A stretch of DNA of 64,000 nt. Source: Rhododendron vialii. Taxonomy: Eukaryota > Streptophyta > Magnoliopsida > Ericales > Ericaceae. The DNA lies in assembly GCF_030253575.1 (NCBI RefSeq), contig NC_080562.1, positions 31,761,852-31,825,851 of the forward strand. The letters run 5' to 3'. The notes under the pieces are model-generated. The model was not told the DNA's origin, ran no database searches, and saw only the letters and a list, made by a program, of their open reading frames with translations. Both the position numbers and the translations under genes were made by a program. Of the stretch, positions 34,004 through 46,369 are shown piece after piece (the stretch's first letter is position 1; each line of letters starts with the position of its first letter).

Positions 34004-34163
34004 CCCTACAAGGTTGTAATGCAGCCGATTCTATTATTTATTTCGGCAATGGATGAGCAATAGAAGGTTTTGATTAATAAGAGGTCGGATTAAATTTGAA
34101 CTGTCTGCATCAAAATAAAAGGCCAGATCGGCTGCACTACTGGCTGTACAGTACAAGATTTCC
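34004..34163. mobile_element. possible foldback MITE in the terpene synthase promoter
   Basis: GTAATGCAGCCGATT near the left edge pairs with AATCGGCTGCACTAC-like sequence near the right (as ATCGGCTGCACTACTGGCTG). The arms are short and diverged and I found no target duplication. Confidence 0.35.
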
Positions 34164-34274
34164 AGGTCTGGACAAAGGTTGGTGGTGTAGCTGAATTTAG
34201 AATTAAAACACGTGCATCCTTGGCTGGAGAATAGTATTTTGCAAGAATGCCATTCCCAACAGAATCTAGTCGTC

Positions 34275-34282
34275 TATAAATA
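34275..34282 (+). promoter_or_regulatory. TATA box of the terpene synthase gene
   Basis: TATAAATA lies 154 bp before the chosen ATG, which implies a 5' leader of about 125 bp. Confidence 0.65.
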
Positions 34283-34435
34283 GCAAGCATAGTTGCTCTT
34301 TATTCTACATCATTAGTGAGAGGGTGGAAAGGACTAGAGACTGTTGATCTTCTCTTACTCTTTCCAATTCCCATTCTCGGGTTCATTCCTCCATCTCTTA
34401 TTCCTTACCATTTCACAGCCACCCAACACAGAAAA

Positions 34436-37400
34436 ATGGAATTCGATTCTATCCCAACTGCTTTGTTAATCTCAAGTAAGGCACCCGTTCAGGTCACACC
34501 ACGTCGCCCTGAATCAGTTTTTCATCCTAGTGTTTGGGGAGATCATTTCCTTGCCTACGCTTCTGCTGACATGGTAAAATTTATTTATTGTATAATTTTT
34601 CTTTCAACGAATATCTTTTTCCGATCAGATTTAAATGAAAATCACACAGTACTATATACTCTCTACATCATTCCAGCCTTACAAATAGTGTAAATTAAGT
34701 CAACTTTTCCTGTTTTCCAAAAGAAGGTTCCAAACAAGAAATCTGAGGAGTATTTAGCGTGGAATTCTGACGCAAAAGAGAATTAGAGCCAACCCATTTG
34801 CGAGGAACAGTAAACTTTAAGCCATATTTGGTCTGTTACTTCAATTGCCAAATAGAGAACGGCGGAAAGGGAATACTACAGAGTTTCGTTATTTGAGTAT
34901 TTAAAATGGACCAGTAATTTAGGACTTCTTCGTTTTTGATCAAAGCAAATTGGTTTATCGAAAGGTAATTGATTTTCACAATCCCTTTTGTATTTTTTTT
35001 TTTAATAATCACACTCCCTTTTGGTTCTCTTGTGATGTGAATTGACAAAACTTACCTTTAATTTGTACACTTTTTCACGCTTGGAATGATAACATTGTAA
35101 ATTCATATCACAAAAAGACAATAAAAGGAGTGTGGCTATAAAGAAGGGGAGGGTGAAAATCACTATTCTATTGAAATTGACAAAACTAGAAAAGCCTAAC
35201 ATGGCAGATGAGTATTATATAAGAAAGACACCGCTATCCAAGCTCAACTAGATTAAAAAAAAGGGAGTGTCAAAATCATGTAATTAATAATGTACTTAAT
35301 ACATGGTTATATTTGCTTTTGTTTTTTCGCAGGAAGTGGATATCAACATGAATCAAAATCATCAACAGCTTAAAGAAAATGTGAAAAAGCAGCTAGTGGA
35401 AGCACAAGGTGAATATTCACAACAGCTAAATCTTATTGATGCAATCCAGCGCCTTGGTGTGGCCTACCAATTCGAAACAGAGATTGACAAAGGGTTACAT
35501 CAAATATATGAAAACTATCATCAAAGTGGTCACAAAAATGTCAGCAATGATGAGGATCTTTACATTACTGCTCTCTCGTTTCGATTACTGAGGCAACACG
35601 GATATTCTATCTCTTGTGGTAAGTCAACTTTGTCTCTTGTACAGTTAAGGAAAGTGATTTATTTATTTTTATCGGCAACGGGAGATTACATTGTTACTAA
35701 AGATAAACAATGAAATCGAGAAAGTAAGGAAAAAAACAGAAGAAAGAAACGAGAGAGCTTTAATGCATATATACTATTTTAGTGCTGTTATCGCTAGAAC
35801 TCAACCTGCCCTTAAGCTTCAGTTTTTTTTTTTTTTTTGGGTAAAGGAAATTTTATTAATCTCTGAAAGATATAAAGATTAAAAGGAAGAGGACATCCAA
35901 AGGAAAATTACTAACTTAAGGTTACATGAGACCTAAGTGTTGTTAAAAGACTAACAAAAATGGGCCAAGCCCAAATCCCAAAACCCTAAAACCCCCTAAG
36001 ACTGCCGATTGCACCCAAAATACAGCCTCCAACAAAGATGGATCAAGAAGAGAAACAAATAAATTTCATTATCATTAATTAAGAAAACAGATTCTCATAT
36101 ATACTTTTTATTCCCTACACACTTTTTTGCGGCGGCTTTGTCTATGTTGATTTACATAATTACTCTTCATATCGAGAAAGGTGAATCAAAAAGGAACCCG
36201 AGGTGTGTGTTGTTCCTAAGTGTCGGACCGATCTAAGCCATCCATACTCGACAATGGACGGCTCAGATTGCATCTCGGCCATCCATTGCTGTTTGGCTAA
36301 GATGCAACCTGAGCCGTCCATTACCGAGCATGGATATTGCCGAGAATGGACCGATGGACGACCCAGATCGGGCCCAACATGATGCACCCCCGAAAGAAGG
36401 TCACACAACGACAAACAATGATCGGAAAACAAAAAAATTAGGCGATTCAGGGGCCTGTTTTGTACTATTTCCTCTTTAGTTTGGGAAAAAAATAGTTGCC
36501 TTTATGCTACTTTCATGAAGTTACTGAAGCTGCAACTACTTATTCTTGTTACAATTGCCTTTAAGCAGATGTATTCAACAAACTCAAAGACAATGAAGGA
36601 AAATTTAAGGAATCGTTGTTTGGTGATGTGAGAGGATTATTGAGTTTGTACGAAGCTACATTTCTGAGTGTACATCATGAAGATATACTAGATGAAGCAA
36701 TGGAATTTACCACTACTCACCTCTATTCTGCACTACCGAACTTGAGCAATAATCCAATTGCGGCACAAGTAGTTCATGCTCTATCTCAGCCCATCCACAA
36801 GGGCTTGACAAGGCTCGAGTCAAGGCTTTTTATTTCCTTCTATCAAAAAGATGATTCCCACAATAAAGTTCTATTGGATTTTGCGAAATTGGATTTCAAC
36901 TTATTGCAGAAATTGCACCAGAAGGAGTTAAGCGAAATCACAAGGTGGGTATAATACAACTTGTTTAATAAGCCTCTGTAGAAACTCTTCTTTTTGGCAT
37001 TTTAAAAAAAAATGCTACATTATCATTTCATTTTCATAAGGAAACTCATAATTTATGAAAGAAAAAAAAAAAATTTTACAGTATCATTCCACCCCCTACC
37101 CCTCTCAATTCCGGATTCCCCATATTGAACCAACGCAACTACAATATCGAAACCAGGCCATTGCTGCCAACTGGTAATCCTCACGCACGTAAGTTGTCGA
37201 TTGATTGATTTCCTCGTAACAAACGAGATAGCGCTGAAACTCATAGTGTACATAAATTCATTCAGTTCTCTAGTTGAGATGAATGGAAAAAAAAGAAAGA
37301 AAGAAAGAAAATTTGCCTAAAAGAAGAAGAAGAAAATACAAGTAAAATCGAAAAGAAATTGTTTCATAGACATCCAAAACAGGGCATTAATATGTTGGAC

Positions 37401-39697
37401 CTTATATTTTTCATGGTACAATTTTTGGTTTAGGTGGTGGAAAGATTTGGACGTTGCAGGAAAACTACCTTTTGCAAGGGACAGATTGGTGGAGATGTAC
37501 TTTTGGATATTGGGAGTGTATGAGCCCCATTATATTCTTGCTATAAGAAATCTAACCAAAGTGATGTACTTGACTTCCATTATTGATGACATGTATGATG
37601 CTAGCAATGCTACCCTCGAAGAGCTTGTGCTCTTCAATGATGCAATCCAAAGGTAATTAAAATTTTATACCCCCACTCCCTGAGTGATTTTAATTTTGAT
37701 TTGACCTGTTATAATAATCTATTTTTCTTTTTTGAATATGGTAAGAAACTTTTATTGTTAAAAAAAGCATATCACTACATCAAAGAAGTCGATTATCGTT
37801 TCACATGGGATCCAATAACCAATTAAGAAGTCTAACTTCCCGAGCATGAATACTAGAACCTCACAAACCTGAAATTGCCAAAGTGCGTGCAACTATATTC
37901 ACCAATCTATGAATATGAAAAAATTACAAACCCTTAACTGTTGAAAATTGGACTCTAAAATTACACAATACAACTCTAAAATTTTGATTGAGCATATTTA
38001 TATGAAAATTGGACTGCAAAAATCATTTCGCAAAAGCAAAAGGGGAAATGGTAACTTCTTTAAATGCTCAAGACATGTAAGAAACTGTTTGATTTCTGAA
38101 GGATCATATATCGAAGATACATACACAATCTAAGACCAATGCAAGGACGTGAATTGTAGAAAAGCTAAGTTTGAGGTACCTTTGGGGCTACTGAGTTTGA
38201 CGAGCTTTTTATCAAGATTTTAGATTATAAGCAACTTAAAAGTTGAGGTACCTTTGGGGCTATTGAGTTGTCACACAGCTATAGCTACTAGCATATATGA
38301 TATCGACTTATGCTAGAGTATTTATTCATTTCAGAATCTAAAAGTAGAATGTAATGTAATCTAAATTTGGTTCCCATACCTATCGCTGTACCCCTAAATC
38401 ATTTCCCGTAACTCATTTGATTTTCAGGTGGGAAGTCAGTGCCTTGGATCAACTTCCGGATTATATGAAACTTGTTTATCAAACGGTTTTGGATACTTTC
38501 AACATTATTGAGGATGAAATGGCCAAGCAAGGAAGATCATATGGAGTCGAATACGCAAAATCCGCAGTTTGCCTCGAACTGACTTACTTTTTTTTTTTTT
38601 TATATATTAGTAATAATACTGAAATTTTGCCCAATACTAATTCATTATCCTCAAAATTCCAGTTGAAAGATTTGGTTGGAGTATACTGTAAAGAAGCCAA
38701 ATGGTATCATGAAGGCTATGTTCCAAGTATGGACGAGCACTGGCCAGTTGCACTATTGAGTTGTGGCTACCAAGCTGTTTCAACCATGTCCTTTACTGGA
38801 ATGGGAGAGTTGGCGACCAAAGAGGCCTTTGATTGGGTGTCTAGTAATCCTTTGATTGTTCAAGGTTCATCAGTGATTTGCAGACTCATTGATGACGTGG
38901 TTGGCCACAAGGTAAGATATACAAATCCAACGTACAAATATCTTTATTCATCGTAAATTTTTATGTCTTATGTTTCCCGCGTAACCACTAACTTAGTATC
39001 TTGATTTTAATCCACAAGCCACACCGTATGACCCAAAATACTTAAGCTCGAGGTACTAATAATATCTTACATGGGATTGTTATAAGCTCAAGATCGATCA
39101 CCCATGTAGACTTCCATTGCGGGATGTGATATCACAATACTTATAATGACTACTCCTCCCAACATGTGGTATTACATTATAACCTTCTAGTAACAGGTTG
39201 TGAATCCATGACATTCGATCCTTGGTGTCCAAATATACAAAAGTGCTTCCCTAATGAATTCTGATGACACCCGATCATGTCTTGAGATTTGAGATTCCAA
39301 TCATGCATGTTAAATGGTGTCAATGAATTAGGACACAAAAACAAATTACTACGTAGCTACCTCTTTTCCATGCTAATTAACAGTTTTTGTGGTGAAATTA
39401 TAGTTTGAGCAAGAAAGAGGTCACATAGCCTCCTCAATTGAATGCTACATGAAAAAATTCGGTGCAACAGAAGGAGAGGCTATCGTTGAATTCCAGAAAC
39501 GAGTTACAAATGCATGGAAAGACATGAACTCAGAGTTCCTCCGCCCAACCCCCGTCCCGATGCCTCTCCTCCGGCTACCTTTGAACCTCGCACGAGTTGT
39601 TTATGTTTTATACAAGGATGGAGATAATTACACTCATTCTGGAACCAAGTTGAAGGGATTTGTGAGCTCAGTACTCGTTGATCCTGTGCCAACTTGA
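34436..39697 (+). CDS. TPS-a sesquiterpene synthase, seven exons
   Basis: Exons: 34436-34573, 35333-35618, 36569-36944, 37434-37652, 38428-38566, 38663-38911 and 39404-39697. All introns are GT-AG, phases agree, and the last three internal exon sizes (219, 139, 249 bp) are typical of angiosperm TPS genes. The 566-aa product has the N-terminal R(P)x8W motif (about residues 24-34), the RxR loop RDR at 282-284, the Mg2+-binding DDMYD at 318-322, and the NSE/DTE motif D463-D464..G467..E471. These enzymes ionise farnesyl diphosphate in the cytosol and cyclise it to sesquiterpenes. The short N-terminus without a plastid transit peptide supports the cytosolic TPS-a class; the product (for example germacrene-like) cannot be told. 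One oddity: GVYEPH at 294-299, where the family reads GVYFEP, so one residue is missing close to the active-site helix. Its likely 3' UTR includes AATAAA at 39931-39936. Confidence 0.92.
35823..36060 (-). mobile_element. retroposed 3' end (LINE-like) in TPS intron 2
   Basis: A T-run at about 35822-35839 followed by GGGTAAAGGAAATTTTATTAAT looks like the A-tail and 3' UTR of a minus-strand LINE insertion. No coding part is readable. Confidence 0.4.
36205..36390. mobile_element. foldback MITE in TPS intron 2
   Basis: AATGGACGGCTCAGATTGCATCT at the left of the centre pairs with AGATGCAACCTGAGCCGTCCATT at the right (about 36253-36332). Outer parts (CCGATCTAAGCCATCCAT / ATGGACGACCCAGATCGG) pair more loosely. 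A large hairpin without coding sequence fits a MITE. Confidence 0.5.
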
Positions 39698-41442
39698 AAT
39701 CTCTGTCGCAAAATTGAGTCCAAAGATCAGGTAAACAGATCATCATGAAAATACATATGTATGCTTACTATATTTTCTCTTAAAGAAATAAAAAGAGTCT
39801 TCCAAGCGATGGCCTTGTCTTTTATGAAACATGCATGTATTCATCGGAATGCATGTTTTTGTTCTATTTAAAGCTAGGTTAGGGATTCTCGGTAAGATAT
39901 ATCGTGTGCAATGTATTATTTGCATCAAGCAATAAAGTTGTCTTTTGCTGTTACGTGTCCCCAATGAATATATATTTGTTCAGAAAAGCACTCAGACTTT
40001 TCGGGCACTTGTCCATAGTCATTTATTTGTGCAGAAAAAATGGGTGCTCGAATATATATTCTGTGATTTCTTATAATTATTAAAGCAGAAACAGCAAAAA
40101 AAAAAGCGAGAAAAAGTATAAAAAGAAGTGAGATGGCCGGCTGAAGCAATTCTGGGGAAAATTGGGGAAGCAGTTCTGGGGAAGGTCGGTGATTACTTGG
40201 TTGCTCCAATTAATACATGTGCTACTTCAACAGTAACATAACGGACAAAAAAAAATAATTCAAATAGATTATTTAGCCAAAAAAGCCCTATGTTCCTTTG
40301 AACACCTAAACTGAAAATCTGTTAGATTATTAGGGTATCACCAATGACATAACCGAATTTGGATATTCAACACTTGCCACTTCATTTTTTAGTTATCTAT
40401 TTAAGGGGTTGTTAGATCAACTTCTCGCTAAATATCTTCGATAAGAGTACAAGATTTGAATCATGAATTTGTGATGGGATATTTCAGCGCTAAAAATGGA
40501 TCCACTTTCTTATAAATGCAGAAAAAATATTGTCTGTTTAGTACTTGAAATTAAACAATACAACTCTATAAACTTTATCAAGTGTGTGTGTATATATACA
40601 CACACAAAAATCGGAGAGCAAAAATTATTTGGCAAAAGAAAAAGGGAAAACAGAAACTTCCTTAAATGGTCAAGACATGTAATGTAAGGAACTGTTTGAT
40701 TTTTGAAGGGTCATATATCGAAGATATGTCTAAGAGCAATGCATGGATGTGCATGTGTACAAAAAATTCGAGGATTAGTTTTCGTGATTTTAGAAGTCAG
40801 TAGAGCTTGTCAAAAAATGTTATCAACAGACCTTTACATTGCAGATATACAAGTTCAAGGAACAAATATCATTATCCGCCACTTGCGTAGTATCTTGATT
40901 TTGATCTACAAGCCACACGCCCACATGGCCTGAAATGCTTAAATCTGAGGCACTAGTAGTTAGTATCTTACATGATTTGTTATATGTCCAAGATCACCCA
41001 TATAGACTTCCATTATGGGATGTGGTATAACATTACTCATGACTACTCCACCAAACATGGGGTATTACATTGTAACCTTCTGGAAACAGGTTGCAAATCT
41101 ATGACATTCGATCCTTGTTATCCAAATATACATAAGTGCTTGCCTAATGAATTTTGATGACACTCGATCATGTCTCGAGATTTGAGATTCCAACCATGCA
41201 TGTTAAATGCTGTCAATTAATGAATTAGGACACGAAAACGTAACAGATTACTACTACCTCTTTTCCATTCTGACATTTGTGGTGGTGCAATTACAGCATG
41301 GGCAAGAAAGAGGTCACCTAGCCTCATCAATTGAATGCTACATGAAACAATACGGTGTAACAGAAGAAGAGGCTATCGTTGAATTCCAGAAACGAGTTAC
41401 AAATGCATGGAAGGACATGAACTCAGAGTGCCTCCGCCCAAC

Positions 41443-42230
41443 TGTTATCAAAATTCTTGTTTTCTTTCCAATCGACGGAGAATCGACGGGAAATCGTATT
41501 GTAAAGCTTGCTGGAATGTGGATGTGAAAAGTGGAGTTTGGTTCCTTGCCGTATTTCAGGACTTCTTTGGAAACAAACAATGAAGTGGATGAAGTATGGA
41601 AGAAGATTAACAAAATGGACTTTGTTAACCCTCAAGGTAGAAGAACAACCAATCGAGATGATTGAGTGAACAATTACAAGTTAATTCTACTCCTAGAAAA
41701 GAAAAGATAAAGGCCTGATTGGCGTTGTTTGTGTGTCCTTGAAACTGCTACTAACTTGTACTTAAATAGGCCTCCGTCAATTTGAATTTGAATCCTCCCT
41801 CTAGTATGGCAGTTATTCCTTCATGTTCTGCCTTTAAACAATTCCCACAAGCATTGAAGCAAATAACTTCCACATTGTGGAACTGCTCCATGACTAAGCA
41901 AAACTGCTCCCTTAATCATGGGGGTAACTGCATACATCTTCTTTTAACACCTGTAAGTGAATTCATCAGAAGAAACAAGTCCAAATAATGCTTAGTTGCA
42001 TGTTAACGGAAATACACCACATATTGGCCAATAAACGGGCCAATCGACGGAAGGGTAACGCATAAAACTTTGTCATAGTTTTATTTTACTTAATCAAGTT
42101 TCCTTAACTTAAACCCATAATATTAAGGTAAACCAAAGTCACCTTTCAATTTCCAATAATATCGTTCTTTTTCATGCCACGTGTCACTCAATCGACGAGG
42201 ATAAGAAAAATCACAGATATGGAGCAAACA
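41443..42230 (+). mobile_element. 788-bp solo LTR inside TPS exon-7 copy
   Basis: It begins TGTTATCAAAATTC and ends GGAGCAAACA, with a perfect CCAAC target duplication (41438-41442, 42231-42235). Removing the insert and one duplication restores exon homology exactly. It has no primer site or coding sequence. Plus orientation is a guess from a TTAAATAG sequence at about 41762. Confidence 0.85.
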
Positions 42231-42515
42231 CCAACCCCCGTCCCGATGCCTCTCCTCCAGCTACCTCTCAACCTTGCACGAATTATTTTTGTTTTATACA
42301 ATGGTGGAGATAATTACACCCATTCTGGAACCAAGCTCAAGGGATTTGTGACCTTAGTACTCGTTGATTCTGTGCCAACTTGAAATCTCTCTCGCAAAGA
42401 TTAAGTCCAAAGATCAAGTAATCTTATGTATGCTTTCCATTGCTTAAAGAAATAAAAGAGTGTTCAAAAATATGGCCTTGTCTTTGATGAAACATGCATG
42501 CATTCAGTGGAATGG

Positions 42516-42860
42516 ATGTTTTTGTTCATCTTAAAGCTAGGTTAGGGATCCTCTGTATTTATCGTGTACAATGTATTATTTCCATCAACCAATAAAATGC
42601 ATGTTTTTGTTCTTCTTAAAGCGAGGTTAACGATCCTCTATATTTATCGTATGCAATGTATTATTTCCATCAATCAACACAATGCATGTTTTTGTTCTTA
42701 AAGCGAGAGGTTACGGATCCTCGATCTGTATTTATCGTATGCAATATATTATTTCTATCAATCAATACAATGCATGTTTTTGTTGTTCTTATAGCTAGGT
42801 TAGGGATCCTCTATAATTATCGTATGCAATGTATTATTTCCATCAAGCAATACAGTTGTC
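42516..42860. repeat. 85-88-bp minisatellite in the 3' flank of the TPS copy
   Basis: Units starting ATGTTTTTGTTC begin at 42516, 42601, 42686 and 42774. Each carries AGGTTA.GGATCCTC, ATCGT.T.CAATGTATTATTTCCATCAA. The intact gene has one such unit in its 3' UTR (about 39850-39935). Confidence 0.88.
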
Positions 42861-42970
42861 TTTTGCTATTATGTGGTCCCCACCGAGTATATTTGTTCAG
42901 AAAAGCACTCAGACTTTTCAGACACTTGTTTAGCCATTTATTTGTGCATAAAAAAAGGGTGTTCGAATAA

Positions 42971-44094
42971 ATATTATTGGTATTCGAATTTTCTTTCTAA
43001 ATAACATGTTCGTATGTTTCAACAAAATTATATATATTTGACTATCACTTTGTATGAGATCTTTGGCCCAACGGCATCATGAGTGCACTCAATTTTTCTA
43101 ACATCAATAAAGAATCTAATTAATTTTTTATTAGCAAAAGAAATTTTTAGTAATCAAGAAAAGGTACAACAATTAAAATGACAAGCGCGCAAATCGTCAT
43201 AACGATGAGACTACATTTCAACTATTTTGGCACGTTTTGCTTTGACAATCATATGTTACACTTGACCCCACAAAGAGAAATAAAAACCTGGGTTGGCAAG
43301 GTACCAACCAAAAAACGAGCAACCAAATGTCTCAATCCAATGCAAATTAAAAATCCGGCCTCTCCTGTCATGAGCCATAACAATGCTCACAAGGGCGGAG
43401 GCGTTGTGAGACAACTGCAGGCAACTAACCCCACTGGCTTCAAAATTTTCATAGGGATAGTTATAGTTTTCGCCCAATTTTTACTTATTTGACCTCAATT
43501 TAAAATTCATTTCCCTAGCCCATATAAGGGTCTTGTACTTGAGAAAAAAAGGTGGTCAAAATAGAATCTGCTCCCATAAAAATTCCCAAACATCTAATTT
43601 GAGGGATTTCAGTCTTTTCTCAAAAAAGAACAAAAAGGGTGGCGAAACAATTATTGTACTTTGATAATAGGATGGCGAAACACCCTATTATCCACAAACG
43701 GCGCATTTACTATCTCAAGCATCTTGCAGTACACAAGTTTCAGAGTTTTTTAATGTACTTAAGTTTCAACTATTGTTTGATTCCGATTACAATATTAAAA
43801 TCTTACATTTTACAATTGGCACTTTGCAATTTGGAATACTATGTTTTGTGGATATATGTGAAATTGTAGAAATTTGGGCAGCCAAACGGAGCCCTTATTG
43901 GCTGAAACATTAGGAGCAACATAGCAGCAAAACTACGCCGTTTTGCTGTGCAGCACGGGCTACACAGCACAATCTCCGGATCCCAAGGTATTACAGCCCT
44001 AACGCATGCATGTGCAGTATGATCTCCTACAGATAGTGATGTGGTGTGACGGGACAATATATTACTTGGCAGATTCTGAATGCCAACAAAGTGT
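42971..44094. other. intergenic, no gene recognised
   Basis: AT-rich. The 104-codon frame at 43178-43492 has no motif and an antisense frame of similar length, so I do not call it. Confidence 0.5.
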
Positions 44095-44100
44095 TAATAG

Positions 44101-44669
44101 GTAGTGGCGGATTCAAAAATATCCTATAGAGGGGTCACTTCTCAAGCTTAAAGTTCATAATATTTTTTGTAATCCCATATAACAAGAACATGGGATCAGG
44201 AAAAGAATATAACAAGAACATAAAATATTTAAACATTCTTTGAAGCACAAAACTTCAAACTTAAACATACTATAAAACATTAAGAAAAAATGAATGGACT
44301 AGTGTGTTATTGTACTCGTAATTCATTATTTATATTTTTTATTTATGTTGTAGGTATGATGGCTTATGTTGGTACTTCGTCTAGATAAGTTCTCAGTGGG
44401 CGGGTTTGACTCCCCGTAAGCTACAAATTTTGAATATAAGTTTTTTTATTTCAGCATTCGAAGAAACAAAAAGCAAGAATCAATACAGCGTTTTGAACTC
44501 GCAACCTCATGCGTAGAGGTGTAACCTTAGCCGTTAGTGCTAGACGTTCAATGATTTATAACTTGGGTAGTTGAATATATATTACTCCGTACTAATTTCT
44601 TTGGTTCAAAAAAATAATCCCAACAATTTTAGGAGGGTCGCCCTGTGCTTTAATTGAATCCGCCATTGA
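44101..44669. mobile_element. MITE-like element with GTGGCGGATTCAA termini
   Basis: The left end GTAGTGGCGGATTCAA and the right end in reverse complement TCAATGGCGGATTCAA form inverted repeats. TAATAG is repeated at both flanks (44095-44100 and 44670-44675). The interior has tRNA-like box B phrases (GGGTTTGACTCCC; GAGTTCAAAACGC in reverse), so a SINE insertion inside it is possible. Superfamily not assigned. Confidence 0.5.
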
Positions 44670-45390
44670 TAATAGAGTACGATAAAATTTATATGCAACT
44701 GTAGGCTAACTAAAAATTTCAAGTGGGTTAACTAAAAACTCCAGGTATTAGACAAATTCCCGCCGCACCGAAAAAAAAAAGAAGAAGAAGACAACAACGC
44801 TTTTATTGCACAAATTATTTTTCAAGTTTGGTTTTGCTCAATCGTTGGGAGATAAGCCCAACATCATGGGAATTGCATGCATCAAACTTGGTCATTTATT
44901 GAGTTGTAGGAGTCTAGTAAAGTAGTAATGCGTATCCACAAAATTTGGTCCGTCCATAACCAAAAAACTTCAAGTGGGTTAATAAGTTTCATTTATGGGT
45001 TTTGGATAAGTTATTGCTACTGCTGTAGTTCACCTTCCACACCATGTAGTGTGGCCGATCTGATGGCTCAGATTTTCATCCTAACAATGAACGGTTAAAT
45101 TTGTAGGCGTTCGGATTAAATCCAAACCGTTTGGCCGGATTAACCGCACTATTCGGTGTAGTGTAGCAACAACCCTCATTCCACAATTGATCAGGTAGCA
45201 AATTAAAACGCCTGCTAGAGTGTATTACAAAGTCTCATTCTTCAAATTACAAGTTGAAGTAGGGAAGTAGTCTTTTCATGACAAATTTTAAAGGGTCTGC
45301 TACACCCTTCATCATCATCATCTTCTTCAGCGATTTATTCACTTTAATCAATTTATTCAGGATGATTCATTTGGTTTTCTAGCAACTGTT

Positions 45391-45690
45391 AAGGCTCATC
45401 ATTTGGCCCGCCAGCTTGCGACCCATCCGAAGCCTGCACGACCCGTCGGGCTATTGCCCAGAACGAACCCGTCCAGCAGGCAGGATAGCCCAGCCCGAAA
45501 TCTTCATGGGCCGGGCTTGCACTTAGAGATTTTTGGTTGGCCCGCCCGATAGCCCGAAAATAACCCAAAACCTATTTTTTAGCACACATGCACAGTAAAC
45601 CCGAAAAAAGAAAAAAGCTCGCTCAGCCCAGCCGATGGTAGGACTTGGATAGTGACTTGACGGACTGGGCCGGCTTGATGATGACCCTTA
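45391..45690. mobile_element. hAT-type MITE
   Basis: Inverted ends AAGGCTCATCATTTGGCCCG and (reverse complement) TAAGGGTCATCATCAAGCCGG, with the 8-bp target duplication CAACTGTT at 45383-45390 and 45691-45698, the hAT signature. The interior repeats GCCCG motifs, as subterminal repeats in hAT elements do. Confidence 0.8.
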
Positions 45691-45739
45691 CAACTGTTCC
45701 AGCACCAAATCCCAAAAACCCATTGAAGCTTAAATTTTA

Positions 45740-45870
45740 GGAAAATGACGGTCAATGATGTGTTTTGATAATTAATACATGTCAAAGACATGCTGAAAAC
45801 ATTTGCTAATGCTGAAAATATTCTTGACGGGTATTAATTATTAAAACACGTCTTCAACCGTCATTTTCCC
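45740..45870. mobile_element. 131-bp Mutator-type foldback MITE
   Basis: The ends GGAAAATGACGGT / (reverse complement) GGGAAAATGACGGTT extend into TTTTGATAATTAATAC / TTTTAATAATTAATAC arms. TAAATTTTA, 9 bp, is duplicated at 45731-45739 and 45871-45879. The duplication is AT-rich and partly palindromic, which slightly weakens it. Confidence 0.75.
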
Positions 45871-45973
45871 TAAATTTTAGTGGCGGCCAGGTCAAAATCA
45901 ACAGCTATAATTCACCATTTAAGTCTCATAAACCTTGCTGACTACTTTGGTGTCTTTATCAAATTAATAATAC

Positions 45974-46360
45974 AGAAATCCTATTGGTACCGACGGTACC
46001 CATAGGGAAAATGCACCGACGGCCACCGGACGGCCGTCTCCGGTCACCGGACGGCCGATCCGAGCCGTCCAAAAATTTTAAAAAATAAAACCGAGTGGCC
46101 TTACGCGAGAATCAATGGCATCCGAGGTGTGTAGGGTACTTGATCCGAGTACCCCTTTTTCGTGTATATACACGTATATACAAATATACACGAAAAATGG
46201 GTGCTCGGATCAAGTACCCTACACACCTCGGATGCCATTGATTCTCGTGTAAGGCCACTCGATTTTATTTTTTAAAATTTTTGGACGGCTCGGATCGGCC
46301 GTCCGGTGGCCGTCGGTGCATTTTCCCTATGGGTACCGTCGGTACCCATAGCAGTACTCT
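45974..46360. mobile_element. 387-bp Mutator-type foldback MITE, family F copy 1
   Basis: Long near-perfect arms meet at a central TGTATATACACGTATATACA-like loop. The 9-bp target duplication TAATAATAC is perfect (45965-45973, 46361-46369). The arms carry CCACCGGACGGCCG, GAGTGGCCTTACGCGAGAAT and GGCATCCGAGGTGTGTA, shared with the element at 61282. GC-rich, with no coding sequence. Confidence 0.85.
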
Positions 46361-46369
46361 TAATAATAC

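Larger units (their letters stand above)
40495..42970 (+). pseudogene. partial tandem copy of the terpene synthase (3' end)
   Basis: Downstream of the intact gene, 40495-40730 resembles its intron 4 and 40850-41296 its intron 6. An exon-7 copy follows in two pieces, 41297-41442 ([17 protein letters not shown], then [14 protein letters not shown]) and 42236-42383 (VPMPLLQLPLNLARI, ending VDSVPT and a stop). Exons 1-6 are absent. The two exon-7 pieces are separated by a solo LTR. At the exon start HGQERGH replaces FEQERGH, so the metal-binding Glu of the NSE/DTE motif is lost. The 3' flank remains alignable with that of the intact gene to about 42970. It cannot make an active enzyme. Confidence 0.9.

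Noticed and set aside
44340-44420. tRNA gene at the GGGTTTGACTCCC phrase
   Set aside because: Only a box-B-like phrase is present; no acceptor stem or cloverleaf could be drawn, so a SINE-like remnant is more likely.
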